A stretch of DNA of 64,000 bases from Maylandia zebra (lineage: Eukaryota > Chordata > Actinopteri > Cichliformes > Cichlidae), in the NCBI RefSeq assembly GCF_041146795.1, contig NC_135174.1, forward strand, positions 17,717,378 to 17,781,377. Reading direction: 5' to 3'. The position numbers were made by a program, and so were the translations under genes. How positions within the stretch are numbered: position 1 is the first letter of the stretch; the number at the start of each line of letters is the position of its first letter. This document shows positions 27,114 through 38,949 of this stretch, in pieces. Under the pieces are notes generated by a model. It saw only the letters and a list, made by a program, of their open reading frames with translations, ran no database searches and was not told the origin of the DNA.

Positions 27114-27479
27114 CGGGCTATGGACTAGTACCGGTAGTGAGTCGTTTGCTTTGTTTACTTTGTTGATACAGCACCGCAGCCCTGATTACAAGCAAGTCTA
27201 TGTTAGTATGAAGTAATTTTTAAAGCATTTCTGTTTTAGATTTACTGCACATGTTGTTTACCATCATTCACGTGTATGCATACCAGAGCTTACATATCTT
27301 TAGAGTTAAATAAGCTTTGGTATGTATAACCAGTATGTGATGTAATAGGATTATTGAAACAACAATTAAACAATTAGTGCAACAATTTATCGAAACATGC
27401 AAACATACATGGTAAAATTAAGTCGGCAAAGGAAAAGTGGAAGTTTGTTCAACTCTAATAAGCTTGAAAGTCAATATTT

Positions 27480-27765
27480 GAAACACCTTGATTTTTCAAT
27501 AAAGCCTCAACTTTCTTAAGCAAGCTTTCTTATGCTCTCATTATTTCTTCAGCTGCTCTAAAGGAATCATTATCCAGGTTTCCTGAAGGACGTTCAGAGG
27601 TCTTCTTAGGGTCTTAGCTGTCTTTTTTTCCGTTCTCTATCAAGATGATCCCACATTGGTTCAATAACTTTCACATCCAGGCTCTGGGGAGGCCAATCCA
27701 TGACTGATAGTGTTCCATTGTGTGTTTTTCTATCCAGGTATGGTTTTACTGCATTTACAGTTTAA
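27480..27765 (-). mobile_element. Tc1/mariner transposase C-terminal remnant
   Basis: On the minus strand the sequence decodes, with stops, to the DDE-end of a Tc1-like transposase. It has an MDWPPQS block near 27700, then VIEPMWDHLDRERKK. The catalytic third acidic residue region is recognisable, but the rest of the transposase is missing and frames are broken. Confidence 0.65.
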
Positions 27766-27769
27766 ATGA

Positions 27770-29180
27770 TTTTTATTTTATTTTTAGGTTTGAATGATTA
27801 ATACATCAGTGTTAAGAGTTTATTTTCATTTTTATTGCAGATTTTAGTTCATGGACTAAACACACACATGCAAACCTGAAAATAGTAGAAAAAAAAAATC
27901 ACCCGAGTTGTCTTACAGAAAATATGATATTAGTAGTTCATCCGCTTTTTAACCAACTGTTTTCATAATTCAAAGAGATGTTCCAGCATAGATTGACTTA
28001 CGGTAAAAATCTCATTATAGGATGCCACAGGCATGATGTTATCAGTAAGGTGATTCAGATCTTTGGCTTGGTTGAAATGAGCAAAGTGAACAACTATTAT
28101 CACAACATAAGTCATGCTTCCTAGCGGGAAATACAAAAGCTCCAAAAATGAGCCCCTCCTTCTCTGTGCTTTTCACAGCTTATACAGTAAACCCATTCAG
28201 TGAGCCAGATTAGACTTTGCTAGGGCACTGCTGGTCTGCAGGTCTTATGGTTTGACATTCACGACCTAAAAAAAAAAATTAATGTTTTTAAGATGACAAT
28301 GAGAGAAATGTTTTTAAAAACTTTAATATCCATTCTGATCCTGGAATGTTTTTACCAATACAAGTACAAATTTTAGGTGAGCACTGAGTGAAACACATGG
28401 AAACATTTAAAAATACCCAGTGACTTCATAATATGTTTGTATGTATGTAAGCACCATCCTACCAAAAAACAATGTTTTCAATGGGGTCTGTTTACAAATG
28501 TGCAAGACAAATGATACAGACTTCACTACATTATAAAGTGTGTAAGTTTAATACAATGAACTGTTTACATGAGCATTTCTTTATTTTGAAGTTGTTTAAA
28601 TAATGTATTGCCCCAAATAAAAAAGAAATAAATCATGAATTCAGTCATTCATTTTCCCAAATCTTTTCAAATATATTCCTGAGGACAACAGCATTTAAAA
28701 CCTGAAAGCATTTAAAATTTCTACCCCTAAACACATTTTCCCCCTTTTTCAACTCCATTCCACAATAAGCGGAGCAAAAACTCCTTTTGGCACAGGTTAG
28801 GCACTACATCGCTCATCACAGATCCATGTGTTGAGAAGATTTAACACTTGTGGGTACAATGGACACGGATGGGGAATACCATCCTGATTAAAAAAAAAAT
28901 AATAATAAAATATATTTATTTAATTAAAAAAGCATAAAAAAGCTAAAACAAAATGAAACCAACTGCTGAACTTCCCCCTCTAAGGTACTGAGACATGCAG
29001 TTATATGAATTATGGTAAAAACCTTTTAGAAAAAGCGAGATTGTGGACATGTGGAGTGTGTATGTTCAGAATGTCAGTAATAGCTGCCTTTGTAATTAAA
29101 AACACTCAATAACACATTATCTGCAGAAACAAACTTTGTTTAAGTTGAAACAAATTAATTAATTCATTAAATTGTTTAGA
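27770..29180. other. Gene-free AT-rich DNA
   Basis: No coding exon, RNA gene or recognisable transposon was seen. Short A/T runs only. Confidence 0.5.
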
Positions 29181-29189
29181 AATTTGTCT

Positions 29190-29456
29190 GTACCATCCAT
29201 CCATTCTCTGCCGCCTATCAGAGTTCAGATTGCAGGGGTAGCATTCTAAGCAGAAAACCCAGGCTTCCCTCATCCCACCACCTCTTCCAGCTCATCTGGG
29301 AGACACGAAGTTGTTCCCAAACCAGCCAAGAGATGTAATCTCCCCAGAGTCCTGGGTTTGCCCCGGGCAACTGGTTCCTTGCTATATGAAGAGGTGGTGG
29401 CTCTACTCCACCTATCTTTAAGGGCAGGAATGCAGAGCGACCCGTAGAGTGACCTA
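29190..29456 (-). mobile_element. LINE 3' fragment (3' part of an inverted insertion)
   Basis: The minus strand decodes to the extreme C-terminus of a fish LINE (a GDYISWLVWEQL block, then DEGSLGFLLRM) and runs into a GATGG-rich 3' end at 29190-29205. The adjacent plus-strand fragment 29490-29640 comes from further upstream in the same kind of ORF but in opposite orientation. Confidence 0.6.
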
Positions 29457-29490
29457 TCACTTCACACTCGACCCCTCAAGTGTGAAGTGA
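29457..29490. repeat. 12-bp inverted repeat at LINE inversion junction
   Basis: TCACTTCACACT at 29457-29468 and its perfect complement at 29479-29490 flank a 10-nt spacer exactly where the two opposed LINE fragments meet. Confidence 0.8.
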
Positions 29491-29640
29491 TGGGAATGAG
29501 AATCAGCCCCTCTAAGTCAGAGGCCATGCTTTTAAATGGTACAGAGCCCACTTCAGGTCTGGGACAAGTTAATACCCTAACTGGGGGAGTTTAGGGTCTT
29601 TGGTGTCTTGGTCATGAGCTCTTGTGGTGGTTATATGTCC
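29490..29640 (+). mobile_element. LINE internal fragment (inverted 5' part)
   Basis: The plus strand reads GMRISPSKSEAMLLN near 29490-29537, a block found in the middle of fish LINE reverse transcriptases, then decays. It lies head to head with the minus-strand 3' fragment. Confidence 0.5.
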
Positions 29641-29649
29641 TAATTGCAT

Positions 29650-31036
29650 AAGGAAAGCATAGCAACAGTTTAAAAAAATGAATAAAAGAGATTTGGTATG
29701 AGACTGATAGTTTACTACTGTGTAGTGTATAAGCAGAGAACATAAATGTACTGAGTAAAATGATTTGGCATTTGTGCTTAAGGCACATAGTCTTAACCTG
29801 AGTTCAAGTTAAGACTATGATATTTACAAATTTACAACACAGCTTTGGACATTCTTTTGTCTATCTAGTGTTATAATCATACAGCATTTATTTCATTCTT
29901 TAGTAAAAATATTGAAGAAGAACTCTAAAGATAACAAGCAGAATCCATTACAGTTTTTTGACTGCATAATGGTGCATAGATTAACTTATTTGAGTTTAAA
30001 TAGGGCGGACTCTATGCTATGCACTTGACCCAAAACCTCACTGAACTAATCATTACACAGCAAACAATCACATCTTCCTAACCACTATGGATATGAAATT
30101 AACATGACATTTACCCACTTCGTGGACATTAAAGAACCTGAGGATACCAGCTTTCTGCTACAAACTAAAACTTGCTAGGAAGGCTGAGACAAGAAGCCTT
30201 TGGCAAGAGGGTTGACATGTTTCTGATCTGTTTGTCTTTTCTTTTGTCTCTTTTTCTGACAATTGACAGTAGAAACTTTAAAATACAGGTAGCTGAAAAT
30301 GATCTAAGTCATTTTAAAAGGCATTTTTCTCTTTAACAATTCATTGCACAGGGTCTGTAATGAAGGCAGGTCCCTCAACACTCCTACAGCAATCAAAGTT
30401 CTAGTAATCACTCATTTCAGTTTCCTACTGAAGATTTCTATAAACTGCCTAATGAATCTTAAAAGGGGCTTAATTTAGTTTTTCAAATCATATTAGATCA
30501 GTCAAAATGACAAAATGTCTTTCCACTGGGAGTCGTATAATACCAAAAGCCAACTTTTGCCCATCCTTGCTTGCCCGTGTTCATAGGGTTCAGTCCCTTC
30601 AAACATCTACTGCAAATGCTGGAAATGGTGTGACGTATAGACGATTCTATAAACCCACAAAACCTGGCAGCAAATTTTCTGGGCTGGTAGAATAACATGG
30701 ATATTTCACAACGCCTGTCAACGAAGATCAGATCAAATGTGACACCATTATTCTGAAGAAGTGGAAGAATGTGAAGAAGAGGAAGAAGTTTCACTATCAA
30801 CACATGAACGCCATGTGCCACTGTAATGTTTTTGTTTCTCATGTAGTGCTTTTCGGCCCCAAGTCCACATGCAAAATGTCATATGTGCATGAAATATGAA
30901 GCGTCCTGCCAGGCCTGAATCATCCCTGAATGCTTTGACTGCTTAATCAGTACCTGAAACAGTCTAGTCTAGTCAGTCTAGTTAGTCAGTCGGTCAGTCT
31001 GTGTCACCATTACAGTACAGTCAGGTGGATCGGCAG
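29650..31036. other. Intergenic DNA and CASP7 3' UTR
   Basis: No separate gene seen. The left part is AT-rich and includes a 12-bp inverted repeat (29786-29797 with 29808-29819). The right part must include the CASP7 3' UTR, whose end I cannot place; candidate minus-strand AATAAA hexamers are several hundred bases away. Confidence 0.45.
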
Positions 31037-34000
31037 TCAGTTGAAATACAGTTCTTTTGTCAGCATAGAGACCACACAGGGAATCTGCTTCTTCTCACTG
31101 AAGCGGCGGTCTTCAGACCAGGACTCAAAGCTGGTGGCCACCATGTAATTGACCCGTGTCAGGATCTGCATTATCTCCAGCTGTTTTCCAAACTCGTTCA
31201 GGACGTTGCAGAGCGCCTGTACAAACCAGGAGCCACGCCCAGGATTCCTCCATGAGTAATATCCTGGAAAATAAGCATCATTAGTGAGCAATGAAACTAG
31301 AAATCAGTCAAACTAAACTCTTCAGGAAATGCTTCTCCACTTATATATATACCAATTGTATTTTACTGTAAGGAAAAATATGTTGTTTAAACTGGGATTT
31401 CAGGTTTACCTGGTACAGTGGAGTAGGCAAAGAGGAAATCAGCCTCTACGGGGATCTTATGTCTTGGATTTGCATCTGTCTCCAGGGCATCATTTGGTGG
31501 ACCTGAATCTGTCTGTATACCATCATCAAATTCTGAACCCCTACAAGCCTGGTGAAGTAAATGAAATGACATTTCATTGTGATCCTGAGTAGTTTTCTCA
31601 TCGATGACCTGGTGAAGCAATTCAAAATTAACTGTTTTTAAAAGCTGAGATAAGCCAAATTCACCTATTTCCACAGCAAAGAACTGTTCAAACTGCCCAT
31701 TTGGGTGAAAAGTAGCAAATAGAAGTTCACACAAATCTGTAACTTAACACTGCTATTGTTACAATAAAAGACTTTAGTCACACAATCAAGTATGAACCAT
31801 GCACACCTGGATGAAGAAGAGTTTTGGCTTTCCCACTAAGCTTTTGCACTTGTCCCCCCTGAACAGCGAGGTCATCGTTTTGATGGGCATGGCTCCGTCT
31901 GTGCCGTAGATCATTCCTTCCTCGCCGTGGCTCAGCAGGATGCAGGCGAAACACGAGCTGTCACTGTGGTCTTCTTCCGAGGCTGAACCACACACACAAA
32001 CAAACAAACACTGAACTCCTAGCTCGACTCAGGCCTTGTTAAACCTGTCTAGATCAATGAATAAAGTCAGTCCCTAATAGTTACGTCTGAAGTTTATTTA
32101 GCGTGAATTTGAGATTTCAGCTAAGTTATATATTTAACTGATAAAGAATGATTTATAATGCAGCCCATCAAAATATTTAATATGCCAGTGAGCCCTTTGT
32201 TATAAGAAGAAATTTATCAGCATCACTGACATGACAGGTTCATATAGTCTTATGATCATAAAACCTGGTTATTGGACTTCCAGTTACTTTGATTAGAGAC
32301 ACATCTGGCTAAATTTAGTAGTAGGATGTGTTACTTTTATACCAGTGGTGGTTGTTAAGAAACAAGAATTATTAATTTAAACTTGCACATCTTGGTCATT
32401 TTACAACAGGGATGTCTAACATAAGGCAGAATCAGGCCAAGGAAGACTTTAATGGTAGGACTGTGCGATATGACCAAAAATCTCATATCCCAATATAAGA
32501 CATTTATCGTCCTGACAACGATATATATCAGAAAAATGTTACATTTTCTGTAAATTATGTGAATCTCAGGCAACTCAGCTTACGTGAAGTGTTTTCAGCT
32601 GGGTGTCGTGTAACTGGAGTCGAGTGTTTTGACCAATGCATGAAACTATACATTTTTAGGCATTTTCTTTATGAGTATTTATTACACGGCGTGCTGCTGA
32701 GAAAAGCCTGTTTTAACGTTTAAGTCCAAGGTTTATTTTGAGCACCTGACATAAACGTTCTCCGTACTCTTTCACATGATTCTAGCATAGGAGGTAGAAG
32801 AGCCTTGTTTGAGTGTGAGGTGGGGACTGGTTTCCTGTATAATTTGCATAGTACAGTTTTCTGGTCCGTGTCAGACTTTTCATAACCAAACCATGTCCAT
32901 GCAACAGAGGTGGCCCCTCGTTTAAAAATAAGTTCCTCACTTTGTTTTGACAGGTCCTTTAGTTTGTCATCATTTCAGTTTATTTTGAAAAATCTCAACA
33001 GGATCTTCAGCTTTATTGTGAAAGGTTTATGTGGAAAATAAACAAAGGATGGTGGCGCCACACGTTGCTAATGACAACGCGTAAAAATAGTGGCTTGTCC
33101 ATCCGTAGTGTGGTTATTTTAAATATAAGAGAAAGTGAGAACTTTAGGAAATTAATAAAACCACTACAGTGACCATCAAAACGATGAAAAAATATTGCCG
33201 TAAACGGTTTATTTTGCGACACCACAAAACAAACGATAGCGTAAAATGAAACGATAGACATTTTCATATCGTCATCCGATATCATTATATTGAACAGCTC
33301 TACTGGATGGCTTTGAAAAATGTGAAGGAGAGCACAAGTTTTGTACTTTTTACAGGTTTTCCTACTGATAGAGATCTCCCTATCACCATTCATATTTCAC
33401 TTAAGTAAGTAAATAATAGATTTCTGTAATTTTACACATTTGCTTCTTACAATTTAAGACTCATACTGACACATTTCTTTCATCTACTAAAGCAGCATTT
33501 CTTTGTCATGTTGAAAAACATACACGCAATGTTGAACTTGTGCTCATTTTTCTAATATAAAAATATCTAAGTGACTAAATGTGTAGTTAAATATCTGTAC
33601 AATGACAGAGAAGGAAGTTTCATTTCGCGGGCCCACAAAAGATCAAAGAGGGTGTATATGACCAAAGGCCTCCCTGTTTTACACATTAAAAGGCACCAGA
33701 TTACTAGTATATAACTATATGTAACTAAATAATACCCTTTGTGCTGCTAACCCTTCCGTCAACTACAGTGGCTTACAAAAGAAAATATATGCCTACATTT
33801 GGATCTAAATATTAAATATGAAACACCATCACAACAAAAAGAAAAATGTAAAAAAAAAAGAGAAAAGTCTCGTTATCTATATGACATGACTTACCCTCTC
33901 GGAGAAGACGCTCCATCTTCTCACATGTCTGATCGTTGTAAAGAATGACATCAAAGCCCAGGTTCTTGAAGCACTTGTAAAGCTCGCCTGCGTCTCGATC

Positions 34001-37000
34001 CGTGCCGTTGCGTACATTCATCCCTGTCAAAAAAGAACGCTTACATTACAAACTCAATATGCAATAACACTGAGCCAAACTGAATTTATACGTTTGAGTA
34101 AGGTTTGCTATACCCGTCTTTTCATCAAAGTTTTTGTTATTGATGATGATGCACTTTCCCACTCGCCGGTGGCTCATCTTATACTGGAATGTTGGTGAAA
34201 CAATTCTGTAATGGCTTTCAGAAGAGTAGTCCTGCTCCCGCGTCTGGCCATCCTTATTCTTCCTGCTTTTATACAATGACAATAAAAAAACAGTTATATT
34301 ATATTGCACAGCTAAAACAGTTTGTCAAATTTCTCTCAGTTAAAATTTCCTGCAGCTGAGATGTCTATTTAAATACAAAAAAATACTACAAATGAATGAT
34401 CCTTAAGTAAAATTTTCAAAACAAGTAACACACATTAAACTGAAAACAACACGAACTACTTACTTAGAAACCAAAGGGTACATACATTTCCAAATAAGGC
34501 ATTAAAGTCACGGCCAAAGTTGGTTGCAGAAATCCAAAGGAAGATTTAAGGAGAAACTAGAACATTTTTGTTTAACGCAGATAATTGGAAAAAAAAAAAT
34601 CATAAAAACAGCAATCTATACTGAGCAAGAAGAAATCCTCCACGAGTGGTAATTCTCACACACCTGTCATATTTCCATTCTTTACAATATCCATCCAGAT
34701 AGCTTAGCCAACAGTGACCCATTAGGGACTCACAAAATCAAGGCTTTTTCCAGAAGAGCCTAGTCAACAGCTTACTCAAGCATGGGAACAATGCACAGCA
34801 ATGTGTACCAACAGTGTTGCGTGCTCACTCACAGGCTGCCCAGCCATATTAGAAAAAAACAAACAAAAAAAACATGTGATCCAGAACTTTTTCTAGCCCC
34901 CTCCCACTTCCAAATTGTGCCAACTGTACCAAACAACTGCACGAGGCTGTGCAAAGAGCTGAGACCCTGGGCACTGCAGGTACAGCAGGAAGACAGTCGA
35001 GCGGAATAGGAGGCCGTTGCGTCTGTCTTACCTGGGTTCGTCATTAAGCGCTACGCCACTCTGCATCTGAAATGCGTTGCTTTCGTCTTGTGTCTTTTGT
35101 TCCCTCACAAAAAAACAAGTTTCTCCAAACCTGGAAGCGTAATTTTTGGTTGTGTGCTAGGATACTGACATGCTCTCTGTTCTGGATGGAGACCTGACTG
35201 GGGCGGCGCACTGTGAGGCCCCTGAGTCAGCAACCTCACCATCACACCAGTGCTTTCTAAAGGCCTATTCACACATGGCCCCTGTGCCTCGCTCTCCCTG
35301 CTGAGGTCAGACAGGGCAACAAGTAGCTCCTCTGCTGACAGGTACAGAATCTACCTGTATGGATTTTCATACTTGTTATCTACACTTGTGACAAAAGGCA
35401 ACTAAATAAATAAGTAAATAAAGAAAATATTTCTTTCCAAGAAGATATTCCTTTGATGAACACCAAAGCACACTACAAATGATTAATAAATGAATGTGAA
35501 TTTCATTAATAATTCCTTAATATAGTATTTTTTACATCTTCTATTGCTTGCTATCTTGATATTTTTGGGTAAGAATCTAAATTCCAGACGGAGCGCAGAG
35601 CCTTTTTGCTTGATTACCAGTGTCTGAGGGAAAACACAGCTGCCGTACTTTATACTTCTCCATTAAAAAGGTCCAGAGTGCCACCTTGTGAGTAAGACTG
35701 GAATAAACAGCTCTTTGTGTCAGTGATCAGTTTACAAAACAAATTTGCATATTGTTAAAAGGCCCACACTCCATAATATAATGAATGCACATTTTGAATG
35801 ATTTTGGCCTCAGCTATGGTCTAATTTTGAGAAGCCACTTGAGGACTGACCCCTGTCCCTGAATTAGACTTAAGATTGATTTCATGTTCTGTGACCCATT
35901 GCCTTAATTGGGCTATTCAAAACCAGGTCGCTGTGTAAAATCAAGGGTATTTTTACAGTCTACTTTTTTAGGTTTTGATTAGCTGTGAAACCACAGTCAC
36001 CTTCAGATACTGAATCCAGGATCTTACTGAGAGTGCTCGGCTGTGTGTGGTCCAAAAATAACTGTGTGGTTGTGGACACAAATCCTATGTGGAAGTGGTT
36101 TAATCACCACAATAGTTTTACTTGAGAAAATGAGCAAATACATGTCTGAGTAATTTAAATCAATACACTTTGGGTTTAATTTCTTTTCTAAATTAGAGAA
36201 TAATAAAGCAAATTTCAACAGAAGACTACCATTGAAATAAAAAGACGAGCCACAAATTACTTGCAAACCAATTCTAATAGTATCTACAGGAATACTGAAG
36301 CAGTCAGAAACAGAGTTTTGTTATAACTTTTGTTATTCTATTCTGTAAAAACCTTCTTTTTAATTTTATGCAAAGTGCGAGCTTGCTTGCTATGTTTATG
36401 TGTTATGACGTGTGTACTGTAAGATCTGTGGGGCATATACAGATGTGGAAGAACCATGAAAAAAAAGAAAAGAAAGTTTGCACATCCAACACAAACAAAT
36501 CATAACAGGTGACAATATCCCCAGAAAAATATAAGCAAATTAAAACAGACATAGATTATGCTACAGATGATAGGATGGTTTAAAAACTACACACTCACCA
36601 GCCACCTCATTAGGTACATCTGCTCAATTGCTTGTTATTGCAAACATCTAATCAACCGATCACATGGCAGGAACTCAGTGCATTTATGAATGTAGACATG
36701 GTCAAGATGATCTGCTAAAGTTCAAAACTGAGCATCAGAACGGGGAAGAAAGGTGACTTAAGTGACTAAATGTGGCATGGTTACTGGTAGCAGATGGGAC
36801 GGTCCGAGTATTTCAACTACTGATCTACTGAGATCTTGTCACACGACAGTCTCTGGGGTTTAGAGAGGAAGGTCCAAAAAAAGAGAAACTATCCAGCGAG
36901 GTTAGATGAGGTCAGCCAGACTCCGTCAAGCTGATAACATTCGTAACAATCAATTTAGGTAGAAGAGCATCTCTCACCTTCACACTGGCTCACCAGCTTA

Positions 37001-37711
37001 ACATTTCTTCAACACTACAGCCTATCTGAGGGATGTTAACCATCCCTTTATGCTTGCAGTATAACCTCCTGACGGCTTCTTGCAGCACAATTACGTGCTG
37101 TGTCACAAATCCAGATAATTTCAAACTGGTTTCTTGAACTTGAGATGATCCCCAAGATCTCAGTCCACCTTTGGGATGCGGCAGAGTGAGAGTCCCACTA
37201 TGGATGTGCAGCCAACAAATCTCCTACACAGCTGTGTGATGCTGTCATGTCAATATGGACCAAAATCTCTGAGGGAGGTTTCAAGCACCTTTCCATAATT
37301 AAAGCACTTCTGAAGGGAAAAAAAAAGGTCCAATCCAGTACTAGTATGGTGTACCTAACAAAGTGTCCAGTACATGTACCTTATCTTGATACAACCACAG
37401 TAAATGAACACACACCTTGTAAATGAGTGAGGGAATAATAATGAAAGCAAAACCCACAGCTTAATACCTATATTATTACAGTACGTAGATTATTTGCGTT
37501 ATACTGAGTTTATTTTTAGGGCCCAAACTTATGACCTTTTTTTCCCTCGAAGGTTAACTGGTTTTCATGTTTAGAAGCAATAAAAAGGAAGTCACCTCCC
37601 AAATAGCAGAAATCTCCCTTTGCGGTCAGGCTTGGCGTCTGTTTCGTCTGTCACCGGCCCATCTCCCCCACCCTCTCCAAGTTCAGAGGGTTCACCGGCG
37701 TATCCAGCCAT
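31037..37711 (-). CDS. CASP7: CASP7, executioner caspase-7
   Basis: Six minus-strand coding exons join in frame to 311 residues (human about 303): 37711-37596, 34262-34114, 34023-33895, 31982-31807, 31548-31410 and 31263-31037. Caspase-7 is a cytosolic cysteine protease made as a dimeric zymogen and activated by cleavage during apoptosis. The N-peptide carries a DETD motif ending at D25, before AKPD, a likely removal site. The large subunit contains KCIIINN and RNGTD, the catalytic His in LLSHGEE (about H150) and the catalytic Cys in QACRG (about C192), with this pentapeptide split by an exon junction after Q. The inter-subunit linker has two Asp sites (IQTD near 204, ETD near 215). The small subunit holds [13 protein letters not shown] and the terminal [13 protein letters not shown] block. 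No inactivating change is seen. Introns are up to 3.3 kb (34263-37595). Confidence 0.95.
32455..33303. mobile_element. Non-autonomous DNA transposon (MITE-like) in CASP7 intron
   Basis: The ends form degenerate terminal inverted repeats: the left end near TAGGACTGTGCGATATGACC and the complement of the right end near TAGAGCTGTTCAATATAATG share most bases. The interior is rich in CGATAT-type words (for example ATATCGTCATCCGATATC near 33265-33284), as in a fish MITE group I recall. There is no transposase frame. Two T/A-rich spacers and a GC-richer centre fill the rest. Confidence 0.5.
35032..35066 (-). other. Candidate alternative CASP7 exon (35 nt)
   Basis: On the minus strand an ATTTCAG acceptor precedes a 35-nt segment starting with ATG and ending CCCAG|GTAAGA. 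It encodes [11 protein letters not shown] plus two bases and ends in phase 2, the phase needed to join the CASP7 exon at 34262. Used as an alternative first coding exon it would give an in-frame short N-terminus. Included after the normal exon 1 it would introduce a stop. No transcript evidence is available, and the polypyrimidine tract is weak. Confidence 0.35.
35070..36590. other. CASP7 intron 1, no further feature
   Basis: Part of the 3.3-kb first coding intron of CASP7. AT-rich with no exon or RNA recognised. Confidence 0.5.
36592..37373 (+). mobile_element. Internally deleted Tc1-like element with both ends
   Basis: The left end near 36597-36618 (CAGCCACCTCATTAGGTACA-type) and right end 37350-37373 are inverted copies of each other. 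Between them are ordered remnants of a Tc1-like transposase gene, including a CATGTAGACATGGTCAAGA block (36691-36709), a GGAAGAAAGGTGACTTAAGT block, TCTCAGTCCACCTTTGGGAT near 37158 and ATGTCAATATGGACCAAA near 37247. The coding part is heavily deleted and frameshifted, so it cannot make transposase. It lies in CASP7 intron 1. The fragment at 11893-12155 is the same family. Confidence 0.8.
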
Positions 37712-38101
37712 CTTCTTCTAGCACACAAATCGAACATAACGTTATGGTTTACTTAACCTACTGCTTTCCTTACATTAGGTGTAAACTAACCACACGTTGG
37801 CGTTATTTTGAGACAAGTTTGCCTCACTTCCTTAATCTTCTTCAGTCCCACCTCAACGGTTTGAAAACGGACAGCTAGCAAAATTTAGACTGCTTTTATT
37901 AACACTTTGTCACATTGAGGCATTCAACTTGACTTGTTAGCTTCATGTCTGGTTAGCATGTAGCAGAAAAGCGACTTAGCTAAAAATACATAAATAAACT
38001 TTTCATTTTCTTTAAGTATACCTAAAGAGATTAATACACAGGAGTGAAGTTAAGCTGAATCGTACTGTGTTACGCGAACTTTGCTGTAGCACTAAAGTTA
38101 C

Positions 38102-38225
38102 CTGACTTATTTTCGTTCTCCAAAGTGTCTCCTTCTGAGTTTCTGTCCCTTCTTCCTTGTGAAAGAAAGAGAAAGTACGGTTTGACTTCTCGCGACTGCG
38201 TAACTGCGTCACAGCACTGCGTCCC
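38102..38225 (-). other. CASP7: Probable CASP7 5' UTR exon
   Basis: A donor (CAG|GTAAC on the minus strand, GT at 38101-38100) lies ~390 bp upstream of the ATG exon, whose acceptor is at 37718-37719. Sequence upstream of 38225 holds CG-containing words in an otherwise CpG-poor area, consistent with a promoter. The 5' end is not defined. Confidence 0.4.
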
Positions 38226-38285
38226 TCCTACCTGCACACTTGGCACACTTGTTTTCTGAAAGGAGAAAAACGACTAGTTGTTTGC

Positions 38286-38318
38286 AAATAATAATAATAA
38301 CAACAACAACAACAATAA
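38286..38318. repeat. (ATA)n(ACA)n microsatellite
   Basis: A trinucleotide run changing from ATA to ACA units, just upstream of the CASP7 promoter. Confidence 0.9.
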
Positions 38319-38559
38319 AGGATGCAGTAAAAGCAAGATTGATTTATGAAGGTTTATCTTTTTTCTCTTCCAAATGGGAAAGGTTTTAGTTGCTCTGGAG
38401 CAGAAATATTCGTGACAGCATTTACCTGTAGCATATTGATCAAATTTATATCCACAAACGTAAATTAAGGCTTTTTTTCTGTGCTGGCCGGTGAAGACAT
38501 AATAATACAGCATAAAGCGAATAATCTATGCCAGGTATGTATATTAATTTGTTTAATGT

Positions 38560-38945
38560 TGCCCTAAATTACAAATGGAAGGAAGCTCAGAGCCTTCGAT
38601 ATCAGTCTATGTTTATTACTCTGGTGGCAAGTGTGGTTTTCTATGTGAGCTGGGGCAGCAGAGTGCAAGCAGCTGATGCCAGCAGAATGAACAAACTAAA
38701 AGGCTGGTTCAGTTCTGGGAGTGGAGCGTCAGACTCCAGTAGAGGTGTGAGAGCAGGATGCTGAAGAAACTCCTCAGCATCATGGGCAATCTATCCCACC
38801 CGACACATGCCTCTCTGATTGGTCACTGCAGCACACACAGCAACAGCCTCATTGGCCCAAAGGATCTCTGAGCACTCCAAGAGATCCATTCTATCTGTGG
38901 CTATTACACAAGTCATTTAATTGTTATTTTCTGTATCTTGGTTGC
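38560..38945 (+). mobile_element. Degenerate L2/Rex-like LINE fragment
   Basis: The plus strand decodes to a typical LINE C-terminal segment: a VFYVSWGSRVQAADASRMNK-like block near 38633-38695, then after a frameshift KKLLSIMGN-like and SHP-like codons near 38762-38800. Stops and frameshifts show it is dead. It lies between the divergent CASP7 and NRAP promoters. Confidence 0.6.
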
Positions 38946-38949
38946 TAGT

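Noticed and set aside
33013-33393. 126-residue minus-strand frame in a CASP7 intron
   Set aside because: Overlaps the right part of a MITE-like repeat; no splice sites in frame and no family resemblance.
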